Origin: Corallococcus macrosporus DSM 14697 | GTDB lineage: Bacteria; Myxococcota; Myxococcia; Myxococcales; Myxococcaceae | Reading direction: 5' to 3' | Length of the DNA: 64,000 bases | Assembly (NCBI RefSeq): GCF_002305895.1 | Contig: NZ_CP022203.1 | Location: forward strand, 5,186,501 to 5,250,500 | Part shown: positions 9,319-18,583 of the stretch, piece by piece | How the letters are laid out: every line of letters begins with the position of its first letter | Numbering within the stretch: position 1 is the stretch's first letter | The notes under the pieces: model-generated | Told to the model about the DNA's origin: nothing | Databases searched by the model: none | What the model saw: the letters and a program-made list of their open reading frames with translations, nothing else | Position numbers and translations under genes: made by a program

Positions 9319-10203
9319 CTAAACCGCGAGCAGATGCTCCAGCAGGTCGCGAACCGGAGCCGACAGGCGCTCCCAATCCTGGAAGCAGACACAGAGGCGG
9401 CGCTGGGCCCATGCGTCCGACAGGGGCACCCGCCGATAGGTCCCTTCCCGGTGATGCCGCCAAACCACGCGCTCCGGGACGATGCCCAGGCCCACGCCGT
9501 GGGACACCAGCTCGCACAGGCCCCGGAAGTCCTTCATCCGGACGCGGTAGGACAGCTCGAAGCCCGCCCGGCGTGCGTGCCCGTTGAGGTGCTCCTGCAG
9601 CGCGCTGTCGGGCGCCAGGCCGACGAACGGCTCACCTTGAACGTCGCTCAGCGCGAGGCTCGCGGCCGAGGCCAGCGCATGCCCGGCGGGGATGATGAGC
9701 ACCAGGGGATGCGGCTCGACCGGGCGGACCTGAAGCGCGCGGGTCTCCACGGCGTCGGAGATGAGCCCCGCCTCCGCCAGCCCCGCCTCCACCGCCTTGA
9801 CGATGTCCGCGCTGGTGCGCTCCCGCAGCTCCACATTCACGCGTGGGTTCCGGGCGAGCCAGGGCGCCAGCTTCTCGGGAAGAAACTCCGTCAACGCGGC
9901 GGTGTTGGCGTGGAGGCGGAGGGTCCCGCGGCGGCCTGACACGAAGGCCTCCAGCTCATCCTTCAACAACGCCTGCTGTTGCAGCATCAACCGGGCGTGA
10001 TGCACCAGGGCGTCTCCCGCCTCCGTCGTCACCACGCCCCGAGGCCGCCGCTCCAGCAGCTTGACGCCGACGGCGTCCTCGATGCTCCGCAGCCGCTCGC
10101 TCGCCGAGGCCAGCGTCAGGTTCGCGCGTTGCGCCCCCTGCGTGATGCTCCCCGCATCCACGATGCAGAGGAACAGCCGACAATCCGCGAGGTCCAGCCG
10201 CAT
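9319..10203 (-). CDS. LysR-family transcriptional regulator
   Basis: This 294-residue protein has the LysR layout. The N-terminal winged helix-turn-helix spans residues 3-62, with FLCIVDAGSITQGAQRANLT and SERLRSIEDAVGVKLLERRPRGV. The substrate-binding domain spans about 88-290, starting after GTLRLHANTA. The length is usual for the family. The regulated genes are not clear, because the divergent space on the right ends in another minus-strand gene and the left neighbour is convergent. LysR proteins normally bind a small effector and control a nearby promoter, and the effector here cannot be read from the sequence. Confidence 0.9.
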   Translation of the reverse strand: MRLDLADCRLFLCIVDAGSITQGAQRANLTLASASERLRSIEDAVGVKLLERRPRGVVTTEAGDALVHHARLMLQQQALLKDELEAFVSGRRGTLRLHANTAALTEFLPEKLAPWLARNPRVNVELRERTSADIVKAVEAGLAEAGLISDAVETRALQVRPVEPHPLVLIIPAGHALASAASLALSDVQGEPFVGLAPDSALQEHLNGHARRAGFELSYRVRMKDFRGLCELVSHGVGLGIVPERVVWRHHREGTYRRVPLSDAWAQRRLCVCFQDWERLSAPVRDLLEHLLAV

Positions 10204-10405
10204 CGCGCCTCCTGCACACGCTGCCTTCGGCGGTTCCGACGGGAGCCATGCGCCCCTCCGAGTCGTGCCGGAGCACCTCGGGTGGTCCCGTCAGCCCATA
10301 CCACGCGGCAGGCGCGCCCCGGCAGGCCGCGAGGCCACCGTGAGCGCCCCTTGGCGATGCCCTCCCCGCTTTTCGGCTCCCGCCAGCCGCGCGACCCCGC
10401 ACCGC

Positions 10406-11596
10406 TCAATGCGTCAGGGTGTCGCGGGCCTCCCGGCGCCGGGGCGCGAGCTCCTCGCGCGTCACCTTCGCCTCCCGGCCCGTGGCCCGGCCCCGCTCCA
10501 GCAGCGACTTGAAGCGCAGCAGGTCGTCATCCATCTGCTTCTTGGGGTCCGCGCCCAGCAGCTTCGCGAAGGCATGGCCAATGGCCCCCGCCGGCGGGTT
10601 GTAGGACAGCCGGATGTCCACCCGCGTCCCGCCGCGCGGCGTGGGCTCGAAGTGGATGACGCCCAGGTTCTCCACCGCGGTGCCCTCCACGCTCTTCCAG
10701 GCCAGCACCTTGTTGGGCACGAACTTCGTGACGACGGCATCCCATTCGAAGTGCAGCCCCGCGGGCCCTCGCACCTTCCAGTGCGACCGGCCCTCGGTCC
10801 CCGGAATCACCTCATCCACGTGCGTCATGAACCGGGGGAAGTTCTGCATCTCCTTCCAGAAGGCGAACACCTCCTCCACCGGCGCGTCGACGTTGATGTC
10901 CTTGTGCAGGGTGATGGCCCGCCGGCCCGCGCCCAGCCCGGTGAGCCGGCGCATCCCCAGGTTCGTCAGCGCCCGGGTGCTCAGCACCACGCCGCCCAGC
11001 GCCGCCAGCGTGCCCGAAAGTCCCCGCCGCCCCAGGCCCCAGGCCGTCAACGTCAGGCCCCCCAGCGCACCGAAGAGCCGCTCGGACGGGGACCAATGTT
11101 CCTGGAAGAAGAGCCTCGACTCGCCAGAGCGCATGATGCCTCCTTGAAGCGCCGGGTGCGCCGACCCTTCCGCGTAGGGAACGAGCTGGTTGTCCACCCC
11201 ATGCACCCCAGGCACCTTGCCGATGCGCGGCAGGACGCGCCGGAGCTCCTCGACCAGGATGGGGCCTTCCAACCGGACCATGCCGTCCCGCGCCGTCACG
11301 CGAATGGCCCCGGGATGCGAGCACACGCGGCCCAGGGCCGAGCGCACGCGTTCTTCCAGGACGAGGTCGTCCACCGGTGCGCGGTGCAGCTTGCGGAGCG
11401 ACTCGAAATAGACGCCGCGCGAGCGCTGTGAGAGGTCCCGGGCCACCACGCCCACCGCGCCTCCCGCTTCATGCGCCGCGTGCACGGCCTTCCCCTGCAG
11501 GTGCGACCTGCGCCAGCGGCCGCTGCGTGGGTCCGTCCAGTACATCAGCCCCACCCCCAGCCCCGCGCCACCGATTCCCCAAAGGGCAGCTTTCAT
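10406..11596 (-). CDS. BON and SRPBCC (cyclase/dehydrase-like) membrane protein
   Basis: The ATG complementary to 11594-11596 has GAGGAG upstream and is preferred to far longer open-frame starts. The 396-residue protein begins with a hydrophobic glycine-rich helix and YWTDPRSGRWRR (residues 1-30). A BON-like domain follows (about 68-128, VRSALGRVCSHPGAIRV, VRLEGPIL). Next come two hydrophobic segments (about 150-205), then an SRPBCC/START-like domain (about 212-360, ITLHKDINVDAPVEEVFAFW). Proteins of this layout are common in myxobacteria and probably bind a lipid-like ligand at the membrane. No enzyme activity can be assigned. Confidence 0.8.
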   Translation of the reverse strand: MKAALWGIGGAGLGVGLMYWTDPRSGRWRRSHLQGKAVHAAHEAGGAVGVVARDLSQRSRGVYFESLRKLHRAPVDDLVLEERVRSALGRVCSHPGAIRVTARDGMVRLEGPILVEELRRVLPRIGKVPGVHGVDNQLVPYAEGSAHPALQGGIMRSGESRLFFQEHWSPSERLFGALGGLTLTAWGLGRRGLSGTLAALGGVVLSTRALTNLGMRRLTGLGAGRRAITLHKDINVDAPVEEVFAFWKEMQNFPRFMTHVDEVIPGTEGRSHWKVRGPAGLHFEWDAVVTKFVPNKVLAWKSVEGTAVENLGVIHFEPTPRGGTRVDIRLSYNPPAGAIGHAFAKLLGADPKKQMDDDLLRFKSLLERGRATGREAKVTREELAPRRREARDTLTH

Positions 11597-11834
11597 CGCT
11601 CGTCTCCTCTTGGCTGTCGTGCTCCGCTCCACGGAACGTGAAGGCGGTGCTGGCGCGGTGCAGCAGACGGGAAGGGGCTGCCCCGCTCGCGTCCGTTGGG
11701 GGGAAGCCCGCCCAGCAGGCGAGCGACCCAGGGGCCGAGGCGCCTCGCGTTGACTGGGCGACGGGGACGGTGCCCGCGGGCTCGCGCCGTGCCCACTGTC
11801 TCCGGGCTGGTGAACCCGAGAGGAGCAACACGGC

Positions 11835-12056
11835 ATGCCCGAGGTACCGACGACACCTGACGCGCCCGTGAAGGACCCGAACCCCGACAAGAAGCCCGGG
11901 CGAGAGCCTCCCGGCCCCCAGGCGCCGCCGAAGGAGGAGCCGCCCAACCGGCAACCTCCAGAAATCGAGCCGCCCCAGCCGCCGGACATCAAGCCGCCTG
12001 GCATCCACGACCCGCCCGTGCCCAACCAGCCCGGTCGGCCTGAAATCATCGCGTGA
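11835..12056 (+). CDS. Proline-rich small protein
   Basis: This 73-residue open frame has a ribosome binding site (GAGAGGAG) before ATG 11835. More than a third of the residues are proline, with alternating acidic and basic residues (KEEPPNRQPPEIEPPQPPD). There is no signal peptide, membrane segment or recognised domain. Such sequences are disordered and often serve as spacers or SH3-type ligands. Because antisense frames in this DNA are also open, the ribosome binding site is the main argument that it is real. Confidence 0.5.
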   Translation: MPEVPTTPDAPVKDPNPDKKPGREPPGPQAPPKEEPPNRQPPEIEPPQPPDIKPPGIHDPPVPNQPGRPEIIA

Positions 12057-12290
12057 GTCGCGAAGAGCAGGCAGCGAACCAGGTGCGCCAGCCGCGCGCT
12101 TGACGCCCAGGCCCCATCCCGGGAGCCGCGACAGGCAGGCAGCGAGCCGCGTGTGAGTCCCGCTGCCAACCTCCAGGCAGGCGCCCCGCGCCCGTGCGAC
12201 GGGCCGCCTCGTTCCGCGATCTCACGGGCGTGTCCAGCTTTCTCGTGACAGGCGCCCGTTCCACACCGGAGGGCGACGAGGAGCGGCGGC

Positions 12291-12974
12291 ATGCAAGAGC
12301 CTCAATTCCAGGACCGCTATGAAGGAGGCCGTGTCCTCGCTGACCACCTGCGGCGCCATGCAGGGCAACCCGGCACCCTGGTGCTGGCCCTGCCCCGGGG
12401 CGGCGTGCCCGTGGCCGCCGAGGTCGCCCGGAAGTTGGGCATCCCCCTGGACGTCTTCCTGGTGCGCAAGCTCGGCACCCCCGGACACGAGGAGCTGGCC
12501 ATGGGCGCCATCGCCTCCGGCGGCGTGCGCGTCCTGAACCGCGCGGTGGTGGACGAGCTCAACATCAGCCGCGAGCAGCTTGAAGCCACGACCCGGCGCG
12601 AGTCGCAGGAGCTCCAGCGGCGCGAGCAGCGCTACCGCGAAGGCCGTCCGCCTCCCGACGTGCGCGGCCGCACGGTCATCCTGGTGGATGACGGGCTGGC
12701 CACCGGGACGACGATGCGCGCGGCCGTGGCGGCGCTGCGAATCCAGGGGCCCGCGGCCATCATCGTCGCCGTGCCAGTGGCCCCGGAGGAGACGTGTGAG
12801 AGCCTGGGCCAGGTGGCGGACGAGGTCGTCTGCGTCCGGACGCCCGAGCCCTTCTACTCCGTGGGCCTGTGGTACCGCGACTTCGCGCAGACGGAGGATG
12901 ACGAGGTGCGCGCCCTGCTCGCACAGGCGGCCCGGGAGCAGCAGGCCCCGGACGCGACGCAACCCTCCGCCTGA
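12291..12974 (+). CDS. Phosphoribosyltransferase-family protein
   Basis: This 227-residue protein is preceded by GAGGAGCGG. It shows the PRPP-binding motif of type I phosphoribosyltransferases, VILVDDGLATGTTMRAA, at about residues 129-145. The N-terminal loop LALPRGGVPVAAEVARKL fits the family's first PPi-binding loop. Relatives occur beside dienelactone hydrolases or erythromycin-esterase genes and seem to be stress-linked rather than part of nucleotide salvage. Here the gene stands alone and is convergent with the desaturase. The substrate base is not predictable. Confidence 0.88.
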   Translation: MQEPQFQDRYEGGRVLADHLRRHAGQPGTLVLALPRGGVPVAAEVARKLGIPLDVFLVRKLGTPGHEELAMGAIASGGVRVLNRAVVDELNISREQLEATTRRESQELQRREQRYREGRPPPDVRGRTVILVDDGLATGTTMRAAVAALRIQGPAAIIVAVPVAPEETCESLGQVADEVVCVRTPEPFYSVGLWYRDFAQTEDDEVRALLAQAAREQQAPDATQPSA

Positions 12975-12981
12975 GCGGGAG

Positions 12982-14172
12982 TCAGCCGCGCGGGGCCGGG
13001 CTCCACGCGCGCATCGACGTGCGCCCCACCATGATGTCCACCAGCCGCTTCACGCGGCGGAAGACGCTCTCCTGCGCGTAGGGCACGCCGTGCTTCTCAC
13101 ACAGGGCCTTCACCCGGGGCTGCGCCTCCCGGTAACGCGTCATGGGCAGGCTGGGCCAGAGGTGGTGCTCAATCTGGTAGTTCAGCCAGCCGTGGAGGAA
13201 GTCCACCACGTCGTTGCCGGTGGCGTAGTTCACCGAGCCCACCACCTGCCGCACGGAGAACTCCGCGCCGCTGCGCGCCCGGCCCTCGAAGCGGTAGAGG
13301 TCGTCTCCCGCGTGGTTGGGCGCGATGAGCACGAAGCTCTGGATGTTGGTCAGCACCTCCGCGAGGACGCTGTTGGCGAACACGCTGAGGACGGCCCACG
13401 CGCCCAGCGGCGCGAAGAGCGCGGGCAGCAGCACGAAGCGCAGGCCCGCGTAGGGCAGCAGGCACGTCCACCAGAAGGCGCGGCCCTCGGAGCTGAACGG
13501 GTTGAAGGCGGTGACGAGCGACGGCGTGCCCGCCTCGTCCGGGCCCCCCGCGCGCTTGCGCTCGAAGCGGCGCCACTCCAGGAACGTGTTGGGCGCGTAG
13601 TACGTCACCTTCCAGGTGCAGGCGAAGAAGGCCACCACCGCGTACTTGAGCAGCAGCGGCAGGCGCGACTGGCGCAGCCACTCCGTGTTCATCTCCACCA
13701 GGTCCGGGTCCGCCGTCTCGCCGGTGTGTCCGTGGTGCAGCACGTTGTGCTCGTGCCGCCAGGCCTGGGGATGAATCCAGTCCGGCCAGTCGATGAAGCG
13801 GCGCCACCCGGTGGCGAAGCGCTTGCCGGTGTAGTGCGCCGGCACGCCCGGCACCTTGTCGTAGCCCCGGTGCGTGACGTGGTGGGCCATCATCGTCCAC
13901 CGGGCCGTGTTGCCCTGCGCGATGAGCAGCGCGGACACCGGGTTGGGCATCAGCCACGCCGTCGCGTAGCCCAGCAAGGAGCAGGCGCGGCCCCAGCGCT
14001 CGATCTTCCGGGCGTGCGCCAGGTCCGCTTCGCCCAGCGAGGACTCCAGCTCCTGCTTGAGCGCCTGGAGGTCCTGCGCGAAGGCCTCCGGTTCGACGAG
14101 CGCGTGGGGGTGGGGAGTGGGGAGGGACGTCCGCGGCGCTTCGTCGACGAGCAGGGGGACTGCCAGGGTCAT
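12982..14172 (-). CDS. Membrane fatty acid desaturase
   Basis: This 396-residue integral membrane protein has the three histidine boxes of the FADS-type di-iron enzymes: HHVTHRG (97-101 region), HEHNVLHHGHTG (140-149) and NYQIEHHLWP (His336-His337). The last box, QIEHHLWP, is the form found in front-end and sphingolipid-type desaturases, but no cytochrome b5 domain is fused. Hydrophobic segments lie near residues 70-85, 175-192 and 238-275. It would introduce a double bond into an acyl chain, taking electrons from a separate donor. No other lipid gene is adjacent. The regiospecificity cannot be told. Confidence 0.9.
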   Translation of the reverse strand: MTLAVPLLVDEAPRTSLPTPHPHALVEPEAFAQDLQALKQELESSLGEADLAHARKIERWGRACSLLGYATAWLMPNPVSALLIAQGNTARWTMMAHHVTHRGYDKVPGVPAHYTGKRFATGWRRFIDWPDWIHPQAWRHEHNVLHHGHTGETADPDLVEMNTEWLRQSRLPLLLKYAVVAFFACTWKVTYYAPNTFLEWRRFERKRAGGPDEAGTPSLVTAFNPFSSEGRAFWWTCLLPYAGLRFVLLPALFAPLGAWAVLSVFANSVLAEVLTNIQSFVLIAPNHAGDDLYRFEGRARSGAEFSVRQVVGSVNYATGNDVVDFLHGWLNYQIEHHLWPSLPMTRYREAQPRVKALCEKHGVPYAQESVFRRVKRLVDIMVGRTSMRAWSPAPRG

Positions 14173-14365
14173 GATGGGACCGGCATCTCAGGTGGAGGCA
14201 TCCAGGTTGGCGGGCCCCAATCTAGACCCAGGTCCCGAAATTCCGGAGGTGGAAATCCCGTGCCCGGCCTCCTGCCCGCCACGCCACCAGGGTGGCGCTC
14301 CCCGCCAGCGGCGCCCCCGCCCCGACCTGGAATGCGGTTAGACTCCCGCGCTCGCAGCCCACCGC

Positions 14366-16489
14366 ATGCAAGACTTCCCCTCCCGTCGACAGTTGTTGAT
14401 GGCCGTCCTGGTGGCCACCACGCTCTCCGCGGCCGTCGAGGGGGTCTGGAGCTACTCCGGGCCGGTGAGCACCCCGGCGCGCATCCTCCTCACCGCCGCC
14501 GTGGGGCTGCTCATCAGCGGCACCCTGGCGATGCTGCTCCTGCGCAGCCGCGAGCGCGCCCACCGCGCGCGGGACGCCGCCTTGCGCAGCGCGAATGACG
14601 CCAGCGCCCTGCGCGAAGCCGTCATGGACGTCACGCCCGTGGGCTTCGCCTTCTTCGACCGCGAGCTGCGCTACGTCCACGTCAACACGGCCCTCGCCGC
14701 GATGCATGGCCTGCCCGCGGAGCGCCACCTGGGCCGGCACGTCACCGAGGTGATGCCCGACCTGGGACAGCTCATCGCCCCGCGCCTCCAGCTCGCGCTC
14801 AGCACGGGCGCGTCCATCCAGGACACCCTGCTCCAGGTGGAGACGCCCGCGGCCCCCGGTGAGAGCCGCTACTGGTTCGGCAGCTACCTGCGCGTGTGCG
14901 GCGCGAATGGCGAGGTGCTGGGCGTCATCGCCGCGCTGTCCGAGCTCACCGAGCGCATGCGCGCCGAGAAGAGCCTCCAGGAGCACGAGGGCCGGCTGGA
15001 CGTGCTCACGCGCTCGCTGCCGGACTACCTGTGGGGCGGCAAGCTGCGCGGCGGCAGGCTGCGCGACTTCTACTGCACCCCCGTCATCGAGCGCACCACC
15101 GGCTATGCCGCCGCCGCGTTCGTCCAGCTCGCGCCGGATGGCGGCCCGCCGCCGCTCTGGGCGGAGATGATCCACCCGGAGGACCGCGCCCGCTACCGCG
15201 CCAGCATCGAGGGCCTGGCGCCGGGCGCGGAGGCGGAGCTGGAGCACCGGCTCATCTGCGCCGACGGCCGCGTGCGCTGGGTGCGCAGCCGCGCCGCCGC
15301 CTCCGCGCTGGACGCGCAGGGCGAGCTGCACGTGGGCTGCGTCGTCACGGACATCACGGACCGGCGCCTCGCGGACGACCTGCGGCAGCGCCTCCATGAC
15401 AGCTTCCGCCGCTCCGCGCAGGAGTGGCGCCGCACCTTCGACGCCGTGTCCTCGCCGCTGATGGTGCTGGGCGCGGACGGCACCGTGCAGCGGCTCAACG
15501 CCGCGGCCATCGCGCTCTTCGGAGGCATGGACCCCTCCGGCCAGCCGCTGTTCACCGCGGCCAGCGCCCCGCCCTGGTCCCACGCGCTGCCGCTGGTGGA
15601 GGAGCTGCGCCGCACCCGCGCCAGCGCCACCCGGGAGCTGGGCGACCCGGTGTCGCGCCGCACGTGGGAGGTCTCCGCGACGTGGGTGGACGAAGCGGGC
15701 GGCGAGGACTCCCGCATCATCCTGGTCGCCACCGAGGTGACGCGCCTGCTGGAGCTCCAGGCCAGCCTGCGGCGCAGTGAGACCATGGCCGCCATGGGCG
15801 CCATCGTCGCGGGCGTGGCCCACGAGGTCCGCAACCCGCTCTTCTCCATCTCCGCCGTGGTGGACGCGGTGGAGGCCACCTTCGGCGCGCGCGCGGAGCT
15901 CAAACCCTACGTGGACGTCCTGCGCGGCGAGGTGAAGCGGCTCAACCACCTCACCCAGGAGCTCTTCGAGTACGGCCGCCCCACCCGGGGTGAGTGGGTG
16001 GAAGGCCCCGTCCTCCCCGTGGTCGCGGACGCGCTCTCCGCGTGCGCGCTGGCCAGCGAGCGCGCGGGCGTGACGGTGGAGCGGGCCCATGCGGACGCCC
16101 TGCCCCGCGTCCGCATGGACGCCCGGCGCTTGTTTCATGTCTTCCGCAACGTGGTGGAGAACGCGGTGCAGCATTCGCCCGCCGGCAGCGCGGTGCGCGT
16201 GGCCACGGAGCACGCCGAGGAGGCCGGCCGGGCGTGGGTGCGGTGCACCGTGCGTGACGGCGGGCCGGGCTTCCGCGAGGAGGACCTGCCCCATGTCTTC
16301 GAGCCCTTCTTCAGCAAGCGGCGCGGCGGCACGGGGCTGGGGCTGTCCATCGTCCAGCGCATCCTGGAGGAGCACCAGGGCGTCATCCGCCTGCGCAATC
16401 ACCCGGAGGGCGGGGCGGAAGTCACGCTGCTGCTGCCGGCTGTTTCTTCGCCTGTATCAACGCAACACGTAGACTCCCTGGCTTCATGA
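14366..16489 (+). CDS. Membrane-anchored PAS histidine kinase (NtrB type)
   Basis: The protein has 707 residues. Two membrane helices (about 12-28 and 35-55) are separated by a very short loop. Three PAS-like domains follow (about 78-200, 210-335 and 350-465). The catalytic core has phospho-acceptor His486 in VAHEVRNPLFSIS, then NVVENAVQHS, DGGPGF and GGTGLGLSIV. The short loop makes a periplasmic sensor unlikely, so sensing is probably by the PAS domains. The stop overlaps the ATG of the sigma-54 response regulator (ATGA), giving a coupled kinase/regulator pair. Confidence 0.92.
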   Translation: MQDFPSRRQLLMAVLVATTLSAAVEGVWSYSGPVSTPARILLTAAVGLLISGTLAMLLLRSRERAHRARDAALRSANDASALREAVMDVTPVGFAFFDRELRYVHVNTALAAMHGLPAERHLGRHVTEVMPDLGQLIAPRLQLALSTGASIQDTLLQVETPAAPGESRYWFGSYLRVCGANGEVLGVIAALSELTERMRAEKSLQEHEGRLDVLTRSLPDYLWGGKLRGGRLRDFYCTPVIERTTGYAAAAFVQLAPDGGPPPLWAEMIHPEDRARYRASIEGLAPGAEAELEHRLICADGRVRWVRSRAAASALDAQGELHVGCVVTDITDRRLADDLRQRLHDSFRRSAQEWRRTFDAVSSPLMVLGADGTVQRLNAAAIALFGGMDPSGQPLFTAASAPPWSHALPLVEELRRTRASATRELGDPVSRRTWEVSATWVDEAGGEDSRIILVATEVTRLLELQASLRRSETMAAMGAIVAGVAHEVRNPLFSISAVVDAVEATFGARAELKPYVDVLRGEVKRLNHLTQELFEYGRPTRGEWVEGPVLPVVADALSACALASERAGVTVERAHADALPRVRMDARRLFHVFRNVVENAVQHSPAGSAVRVATEHAEEAGRAWVRCTVRDGGPGFREEDLPHVFEPFFSKRRGGTGLGLSIVQRILEEHQGVIRLRNHPEGGAEVTLLLPAVSSPVSTQHVDSLAS

Positions 16490-17853
16490 CGCGTACCCGA
16501 ATCCTCCTCGTGGACGACGAGCCCGGCATCCGCCTGGGCATGCGGGGCTTCCTCACCGCCCACGGGTTCGACGTGGACGAGGCCTCCAGCCTCGCCGAGG
16601 CGCAGGAGGCGTTCCGCGCCACGCGTCCGGACGTGGCGGTGGTGGACTACCGGCTCACGGACGGCACCGCGCTGGAGCTGCTGCCCCGGCTCAAGGACAT
16701 TGACGCCTCCGTGCCGCTGGTGGTGCTCACCGGCCATGGCTCCATCGAGCTGGCCGTCCAGGCGGTGAAGGAAGGCGCCGAGCAGTTCCTCACCAAGCCC
16801 GTGGAGCTGGCCGTCCTCAAGGTGGTGCTGGACCGGCTGGTGGCGCAGCGGCGGGAGCGGCAGCGGCTGCTGGCGGAGCGCTCGCGCGTCACCCGTGGGA
16901 GGGTGGACCCCTTCGTGGGCACCAGCGCCGCCCTCCGCGCGCTCCAGGCGCAGGCCGAGCGCATCATCGAAAGCGACAGCCCGGTGCTCATCACCGGGGA
17001 GACGGGCAGCGGCAAGAGCGTGCTCGCGCGCTGGCTGCACGAAGGGGGACCGCGCAAGGACGCGCCCTTCGTGGACCTCAACTGCGCGGCGCTCTCCAAG
17101 GACCTGCTCGACTCGGAGCTGTTCGGCCATGAGAAGGGCGCCTTCACCGGCGCGGTGGCCGCCAAGCAGGGCCTGCTGGAGGTGGCCGACCGGGGCACCC
17201 TCTTCCTGGACGAGATTGGCGACATGGACTCGGCCGTCCAGCCCAAGCTGCTGAAGGTGCTGGAGGAGAAGCGCTTCCGGCGGCTGGGCGACGTCAGGGA
17301 CCGCCGCGTGGACGTGCGCCTCATCGCGGCCACGCACCAGGACCTGGGCGCGGGCGCCCGGGAGAAGCGCTTCCGCAGCGACCTCTACTTCCGCGTCAGC
17401 ACGCTCATCCTCCACGTGCCCCCGCTGCGCGAGCGGCCGGAGGACATCGTCGGGCTGGCGCACCACGTCCTGGCGGAGCTGGGCGCGGCGCGAGGCCGCG
17501 GCGGCGTGGGCCTGCAACCCGACGCGGAGGTCGCCCTCACCCGCTACGCCTGGCCCGGCAACATCCGCGAGCTGCGCAACGTGCTGGAGCGCGCCGTCCT
17601 CCTGTCCGGAGGCGGGCCGCTGTCCCGGGGAGACCTGCGCTTCGAGGCCAGCGCCGGTGAGTCCGGCTCGGACGCCGACGACAACCTCACCCTCGAGGAG
17701 CTGGAGCGCCGCCACATCGAGCGCATCCTCCGCCGCGAGAATGGCCACGTGGAGCGCGCCGCCGCGCGACTCGGCATCCCCCGCTCCTCCCTCTATGAGC
17801 GGCTGAAGCGCCTGGGCATCAACCGGTCCGGATTCCAGAAACCGGATCCGTAG
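16486..17853 (+). CDS. Sigma-54 dependent response regulator (NtrC family)
   Basis: This 455-residue protein has three parts. A receiver (1-120) carries DD10-11, Asp54 and Lys104. An AAA+ domain (about 142-370) has Walker A GETGSGKS (171-178), the sigma-54 contact loop GAFTGA (218-223) and Walker [10 protein letters not shown] Fis-type helix-turn-helix (about 405-445) contains AAARLGIPRSSLYERLKRL. It is coupled to the overlapping kinase. Its last codons (SGFQKPDP) coincide with a 23-bp palindromic repeat that recurs 651 bp downstream. Both copies sit 83-84 bases before a -24/-12 promoter, so this protein probably binds that repeat. Confidence 0.95.
   Translation: MTRTRILLVDDEPGIRLGMRGFLTAHGFDVDEASSLAEAQEAFRATRPDVAVVDYRLTDGTALELLPRLKDIDASVPLVVLTGHGSIELAVQAVKEGAEQFLTKPVELAVLKVVLDRLVAQRRERQRLLAERSRVTRGRVDPFVGTSAALRALQAQAERIIESDSPVLITGETGSGKSVLARWLHEGGPRKDAPFVDLNCAALSKDLLDSELFGHEKGAFTGAVAAKQGLLEVADRGTLFLDEIGDMDSAVQPKLLKVLEEKRFRRLGDVRDRRVDVRLIAATHQDLGAGAREKRFRSDLYFRVSTLILHVPPLRERPEDIVGLAHHVLAELGAARGRGGVGLQPDAEVALTRYAWPGNIRELRNVLERAVLLSGGGPLSRGDLRFEASAGESGSDADDNLTLEELERRHIERILRRENGHVERAAARLGIPRSSLYERLKRLGINRSGFQKPDP
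17827..17849 (+). promoter_or_regulatory. Putative enhancer site, copy 1 (palindromic repeat)
   Basis: The sequence TCCGGATTCCAGAAACCGGA (17827-17846) is a 20-bp near-palindrome with 8 of 10 positions symmetric per half. The same 23 bp recur without mismatch at 18478-18500. This copy overlaps the end of the NtrC-type gene and lies 84 nt before the -24/-12 element at 17934. Such spacing is typical of enhancer sites for sigma-54 activators. Confidence 0.65.
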
Positions 17854-17933
17854 CCTGGACGCAGCGCGCGAAACGCCAGCGCCGCTCAAGAGCAAGCGTC
17901 GGAATTTACTTGGAACCGGGACTAGCCCGTCCA

Positions 17934-17949
17934 TGGCCCTGAGCTTGCT
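17934..17949 (+). promoter_or_regulatory. Putative sigma-54 promoter of the receiver gene
   Basis: TGGCCC-N5-TTGCT at 17934-17949 has the correct GG-to-GC spacing of a -24/-12 promoter, with one deviation from TGGCAC. A start near 17960 would leave almost no leader before GTG 17964, which is a weakness of the call. Confidence 0.5.
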
Positions 17950-17963
17950 TGGGGGCCGGTTCC

Positions 17964-18344
17964 GTGGCCCAGAACATCCTGATCGTCGATGACGAGTCTT
18001 CCCTCTGCTGGGTGTTGGGTCAGTTCTTCGCCGGGGCCGGCTACCGCGTGGATTCCGCGAGCGCGCTGGACGAAGCGCTGGACCTGATGACCACGGGCCG
18101 CTACGACCTGGTCATCAGCGACCTGCGGCTGAGCGGGACGCTGTCCGAGGAAGGGCTGATGCTGGCGGACTTCGTGCGCCGCTTCGCGCCCATGACGCGC
18201 ATCGTCCTGCTGACCGCGTTCGCGTCGCAGGAAATCACCGACCGCGCCCAGGCCCTGGGCGTGGACCTGGTGCTGCCCAAGCCGCAGCCGCTGCCCGCGC
18301 TGGCCGAACACGTCTCGCGCCTGCTGGCCGCCGCCGCGGGGTAG
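17964..18344 (+). CDS. Single-domain response regulator
   Basis: This 126-residue CheY-like receiver has the acidic pair DD9-10 in ILIVDDESS, phospho-acceptor Asp53 in ISDLRLSG, Thr in VLLTAF and Lys in VLPKPQP. No output domain follows. GTG 17964 is chosen because it places ILIVDDE at the usual distance from the N-terminus. An in-frame TTG at 17949 lies inside the putative -12 box. It follows the kinase/NtrC pair and probably receives phosphate from the same or another kinase, acting as a relay or modulator. The putative sigma-54 promoter upstream suggests control by the adjacent NtrC-like protein. Confidence 0.88.
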   Translation: MAQNILIVDDESSLCWVLGQFFAGAGYRVDSASALDEALDLMTTGRYDLVISDLRLSGTLSEEGLMLADFVRRFAPMTRIVLLTAFASQEITDRAQALGVDLVLPKPQPLPALAEHVSRLLAAAAG

Positions 18345-18477
18345 TCCCCGTCCCTGCCGTTGCGTGCGGGTGCGCTCCGGCTCCGCGCGACGACGCGTCG
18401 CGGCGATGGCCAGACTCAAATCAGCAATCCCAGACTTCCACTCGGCTCGCCTGCCCTCCGTCAGTGAGCCGTATGTA

Positions 18478-18500
18478 TCCGGATTCCAGAAACCGGATCC
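18478..18500 (+). promoter_or_regulatory. Putative enhancer site, copy 2 (palindromic repeat)
   Basis: The 23 bp are identical to 17827-17849, while the bases on either side differ. That points to selection on the site itself rather than a duplicated segment. It ends 83 nt before the TGGCAC of the promoter at 18584, one base different from the spacing of copy 1. Confidence 0.68.
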
Positions 18501-18583
18501 AGCGTTCGGACAACCACCACGCTGTTGCGTTCCAGGCTGGCTTCAAACGCAGACAATCCGAATGTAGACAGCCTGTTTCACGT

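Noticed and set aside
18364-18567. Open frame in the regulatory region that repeats SGFQKPDP
   Set aside because: The shared peptide is a by-product of the repeated 23-bp DNA site. There is no ribosome binding site and no conserved protein around it.
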